This document shows positions 61,826 through 64,000 of a stretch of DNA of 64,000 bases, piece after piece. Under the pieces are notes generated by a model. It worked only from the letters and a program-made list of their open reading frames with translations. It did no database searches and had not been told where the DNA came from. The position numbers and the translations under genes are program-made. How positions within the stretch are numbered: the stretch's first letter is position 1; each line of letters opens with the position of its first letter. Origin of the DNA: an uncultured Chloracidobacterium sp. (GTDB lineage: Bacteria > Acidobacteriota > Blastocatellia > Pyrinomonadales > Pyrinomonadaceae); contig CAKZGE010000007.1 in NCBI GenBank assembly GCA_936914845.1, positions 1 through 64,000 on the forward strand, in the 5' to 3' direction.

Positions 61826-63649
61826 ATGACCGTTGCTAACAATTTGAGCGGATTTGAAGATCTGCCGCAGACAGTTCCGCATTTTTGCATTGAATCTTTT
61901 CGTCGAAACGATAAAAAAGATGCATTGGCGTACAAGCTTGGGGATGCGTGGCGGTACATGACCGGCCGCGAGGTGATAGCTACCGTGCGGCGTTTGACTC
62001 TCGGTCTATACAAAATGGGCGTTCGGCCGGGAGACCGCATTGGGATAATTTCTGAAAATCGTCCCGAATGGTCATTGACGGATCTGGCGATCTTATCCCT
62101 TAGGGCGGTGAACGTCCCGATCTATACCACCCAGGCCGTAGAGCAGATCCGATATATTCTGGAGGATTCCGGGGCAAAAATGCTTTTTGTTTCGGGTCAG
62201 AAACTTTACAAACATGCGGAGAATGCGATCCGCAGTGTGGAACGCCTGGAAAAGATCATCTTCTTTGAGCGCGATGTGCAGGTCGAAGAAGGCCGCTCGA
62301 TGATATTTGACGAGATTGAGGATATAGGTGAGAGATCCGGAGATGAAGTTGATTTCGATAAATTGCTCGAAGAGATCAAGACAACCGATCTGGCAACGAT
62401 AATCTATACCTCCGGCACTACGGGAGAGCCCAAAGGCGTCATGCTTTCCCACGAAAACTTTGTAGCCAATGTTCGCTCTATCTCTCACGGACTGCCGATC
62501 AGGAAAGACGACCGGTCACTAGCAGTTCTGCCGCTTTCGCATATATTTGAACGATGTGTGTTTTATGTCCTTTGTGCTAACGGGGTTTCGATCCACTATT
62601 GTCCGGTTTTCGACCAATTACCTTCTCATCTTTTAGAAGTTCGCCCGACGATAATGACAGCGGTTCCCAGACTTTTCGAACAGGTCTATCATAAGATCGT
62701 CAAAAAAGGGAAAGCCGCTGGCGGTTGGAAAACATCCCTATTTGATTGGGCACTGGAAGTGGGGCAAGAATATTGGCGTGCGAAGGACATGCATTCCGGT
62801 GTTTCTCCGGTTTTAGCGGCAAAGCATGCCCTAGCCAGTCGGCTTGTTTTTTCAAAATGGCGTGAGGGAATTGGCGGCGAATTACGTTTCTTTGTTTCCG
62901 GCGGAGCACCGCTGTCGAAGAAACTTTCATATGCATTTTGGGCAGCCGGGATCCCGATCTTGCAGGGCTACGGCATGACCGAAGCCTGCATAACGTCTGC
63001 AAACAGACCCGATGATAACAAGGTAGGATCGATCGGCACTCCTTTTAACGGCATCGAAATGAAGATAGCCGAACCTTCCGGCGAGATACTCATCCGAGGA
63101 AAGAATGTGATGTCCGGTTACTACAATAAGCCGGAGGAAACCGCGAAGGTAATTGATCCTGACGGATTCTATCATACGGGTGATATCGGCTATCAAGACG
63201 CAGATGGACATTTTTATGTAACCGACAGGATAAAGGACCTCTTTAAGCTTTCCAATGGGAAATATGTTGCACCTCTTCAGGTGGAAAGTCTTCTGAAACA
63301 AAGCCCGCTGATCTCACAGCCGGTGGTCGTCGGTTCTGGCCGTAAACAGACGGGGGCTTTGATAGTTCCAAATTGGGAGGCTCTGAAAGAGGCTTTGTTG
63401 GCCGAAAATATCGATAGCGCGGGTACTCGCGAAGAATTGTGCGCCGATCCGCGTGTGATCAAGTTGCTTCAACGCGATGCAGTGGCTTTGACGAGGGAAA
63501 TGAACGATTATGAGCGAGTTAAGCGGGTTTACCTGCTTCCGCGGGAATTTTCCATCGATAAGGGTGAGATGACCCCGACCCTAAAGATCAAACGCAGCGT
63601 AATAGATGAAAAATACGGCGATGCGATCGACGAGATCTGTGGTGCGTAG
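61826..63649 (+). CDS. long-chain acyl-CoA synthetase (FadD-like)
   Basis: An AMP-forming enzyme that activates fatty acids. The P-loop-like motif IYTSGTTGEPKGVMLSH lies at residues ~193-209, GYGMTEACI further on, and the adenylate-binding YYNKPEETAK and GDIGYQDADGHFYVTDR near residues 430-470. The 607-residue length is that of the bacterial FAA/FadD-type family. Substrate chain length is not shown. Confidence 0.93.
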   Translation: MTVANNLSGFEDLPQTVPHFCIESFRRNDKKDALAYKLGDAWRYMTGREVIATVRRLTLGLYKMGVRPGDRIGIISENRPEWSLTDLAILSLRAVNVPIYTTQAVEQIRYILEDSGAKMLFVSGQKLYKHAENAIRSVERLEKIIFFERDVQVEEGRSMIFDEIEDIGERSGDEVDFDKLLEEIKTTDLATIIYTSGTTGEPKGVMLSHENFVANVRSISHGLPIRKDDRSLAVLPLSHIFERCVFYVLCANGVSIHYCPVFDQLPSHLLEVRPTIMTAVPRLFEQVYHKIVKKGKAAGGWKTSLFDWALEVGQEYWRAKDMHSGVSPVLAAKHALASRLVFSKWREGIGGELRFFVSGGAPLSKKLSYAFWAAGIPILQGYGMTEACITSANRPDDNKVGSIGTPFNGIEMKIAEPSGEILIRGKNVMSGYYNKPEETAKVIDPDGFYHTGDIGYQDADGHFYVTDRIKDLFKLSNGKYVAPLQVESLLKQSPLISQPVVVGSGRKQTGALIVPNWEALKEALLAENIDSAGTREELCADPRVIKLLQRDAVALTREMNDYERVKRVYLLPREFSIDKGEMTPTLKIKRSVIDEKYGDAIDEICGA

Positions 63650-63732
63650 GCCGCTAGCTTGAATCTTTGCAACTAATGGGAGCCTTTGGTGTGTCATTCT
63701 TTGAAAAAACTTTTTAAAGAGGGCAAATCAAT

Positions 63733-64000
63733 ATGCAAAACTATCGATGCATTTTCCGGCCGGTCTTTGTACTGGCATTCTGTCTATTTCTAAGCCTTGC
63801 TGTTACCGCTCAACAGGTAGAACCAAATCCCTTTGATCAGAGCGAGAGCTATGATGTGCTTTTGCAGGTTATTGCTCCGGCCGTAGCCGGAAATGAACAA
63901 AAGGACCTGCCGAAAGAGCTCGCCGATCTTTCGCGACGGGTCAAAGCTGACTTCGGCATTTCCCGATTACGACCTGTCTATACCTTGTTTGCTCGTGTTT
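63733..64000 (+). CDS. exported protein, N-terminal part (cut by window end)
   Basis: The frame opens at 63733 with a signal peptide (FVLAFCLFLSLAVTAQQ) and runs to the window end. The mature part begins VEPNPFDQSESYDVLLQVI and continues with DLPKELADLSRRVKADFG. No family was recognised. A potential ribosome-binding site GAGGG lies about 12 bp ahead of the ATG. Confidence 0.55.
   Translation, partial: MQNYRCIFRPVFVLAFCLFLSLAVTAQQVEPNPFDQSESYDVLLQVIAPAVAGNEQKDLPKELADLSRRVKADFGISRLRPVYTLFARV

Overview
The window is a 64 kb piece of a bacterial chromosome of moderate GC content. It opens in the last codons of tuf, runs through a complete S10-spc-alpha ribosomal protein superoperon, and continues into housekeeping genes mixed with short accessory stretches. 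Ribosomal proteins with long Ala/Lys/Glu-rich tails, an eukaryote-type one-chain glycyl-tRNA synthetase, DUF4097 proteins behind an ECF sigma factor, and a secretin with a cohesin-like C-terminus suggest an Acidobacteriota-like organism, perhaps Blastocatellia. That placement is inference from style, not proven by the sequence.

Layout. 1-17.8 kb (+): tuf end, then rpsJ-rplCDWB-rpsS-rplV-rpsC-rplP-rpmC-rpsQ-rplNXE-rpsNH-rplFR-rpsE-rpmD-rplO-secY-adk-map-infA-rpmJ-rpsMKD-rpoA-rplQ. 17.8-22.7 kb (+): accB-accC, rpsO, pnp, with clear terminators before and after pnp. 22.8-25.0 kb (-): a small cluster of exported proteins, including two paralogues with nearly identical 3' ends and a frameshifted gene. 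25.3-36 kb: an accessory region with vapBC directly upstream of glyS, a duplicated glyS tail, a DUF4143-type ATPase with a palindromic operator and apparently leaderless start, an orphan higA-like gene, bifunctional ftcD, a truncated PIN toxin with antitoxin, a fused nuclease-methyltransferase and a RepA-like ATPase. 36.0-37.5 kb (+): a CCA-adding-enzyme family gene carrying an in-frame palindromic repeat element.

37.5-42.2 kb (-): Nudix hydrolase, then rplM-rpsI-rpsB-tsf-pyrH-frr. 42.3-47.6 kb (+): coaBC, a family 4 uracil-DNA glycosylase, isoaspartyl peptidase, cinA and a VTT membrane protein, all tightly packed. 47.7-52.2 kb (+): secretin, two pseudopilins and a PilM/GspL-like protein. 52.2-55.6 kb (-): aldehyde dehydrogenase, P1-family peptidase, dcd. 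55.6-58.9 kb (-): ECF sigma factor, zinc-finger anti-sigma factor and two exported DUF4097 proteins, probably one stress-response unit. 59.1-64 kb (+): glycosyltransferase, comM, long-chain acyl-CoA synthetase and the start of an exported protein.

Most of the window is ordinary core metabolism and translation. The best candidates for new biology are the vapBC-glyS linkage, the exchanged or duplicated glyS tail, the ATPase with overlapping palindromes and no leader, the solitary restriction-modification-like protein, and the repeat element inside the cca gene. No tRNA or rRNA gene, CRISPR array or complete insertion sequence was found.
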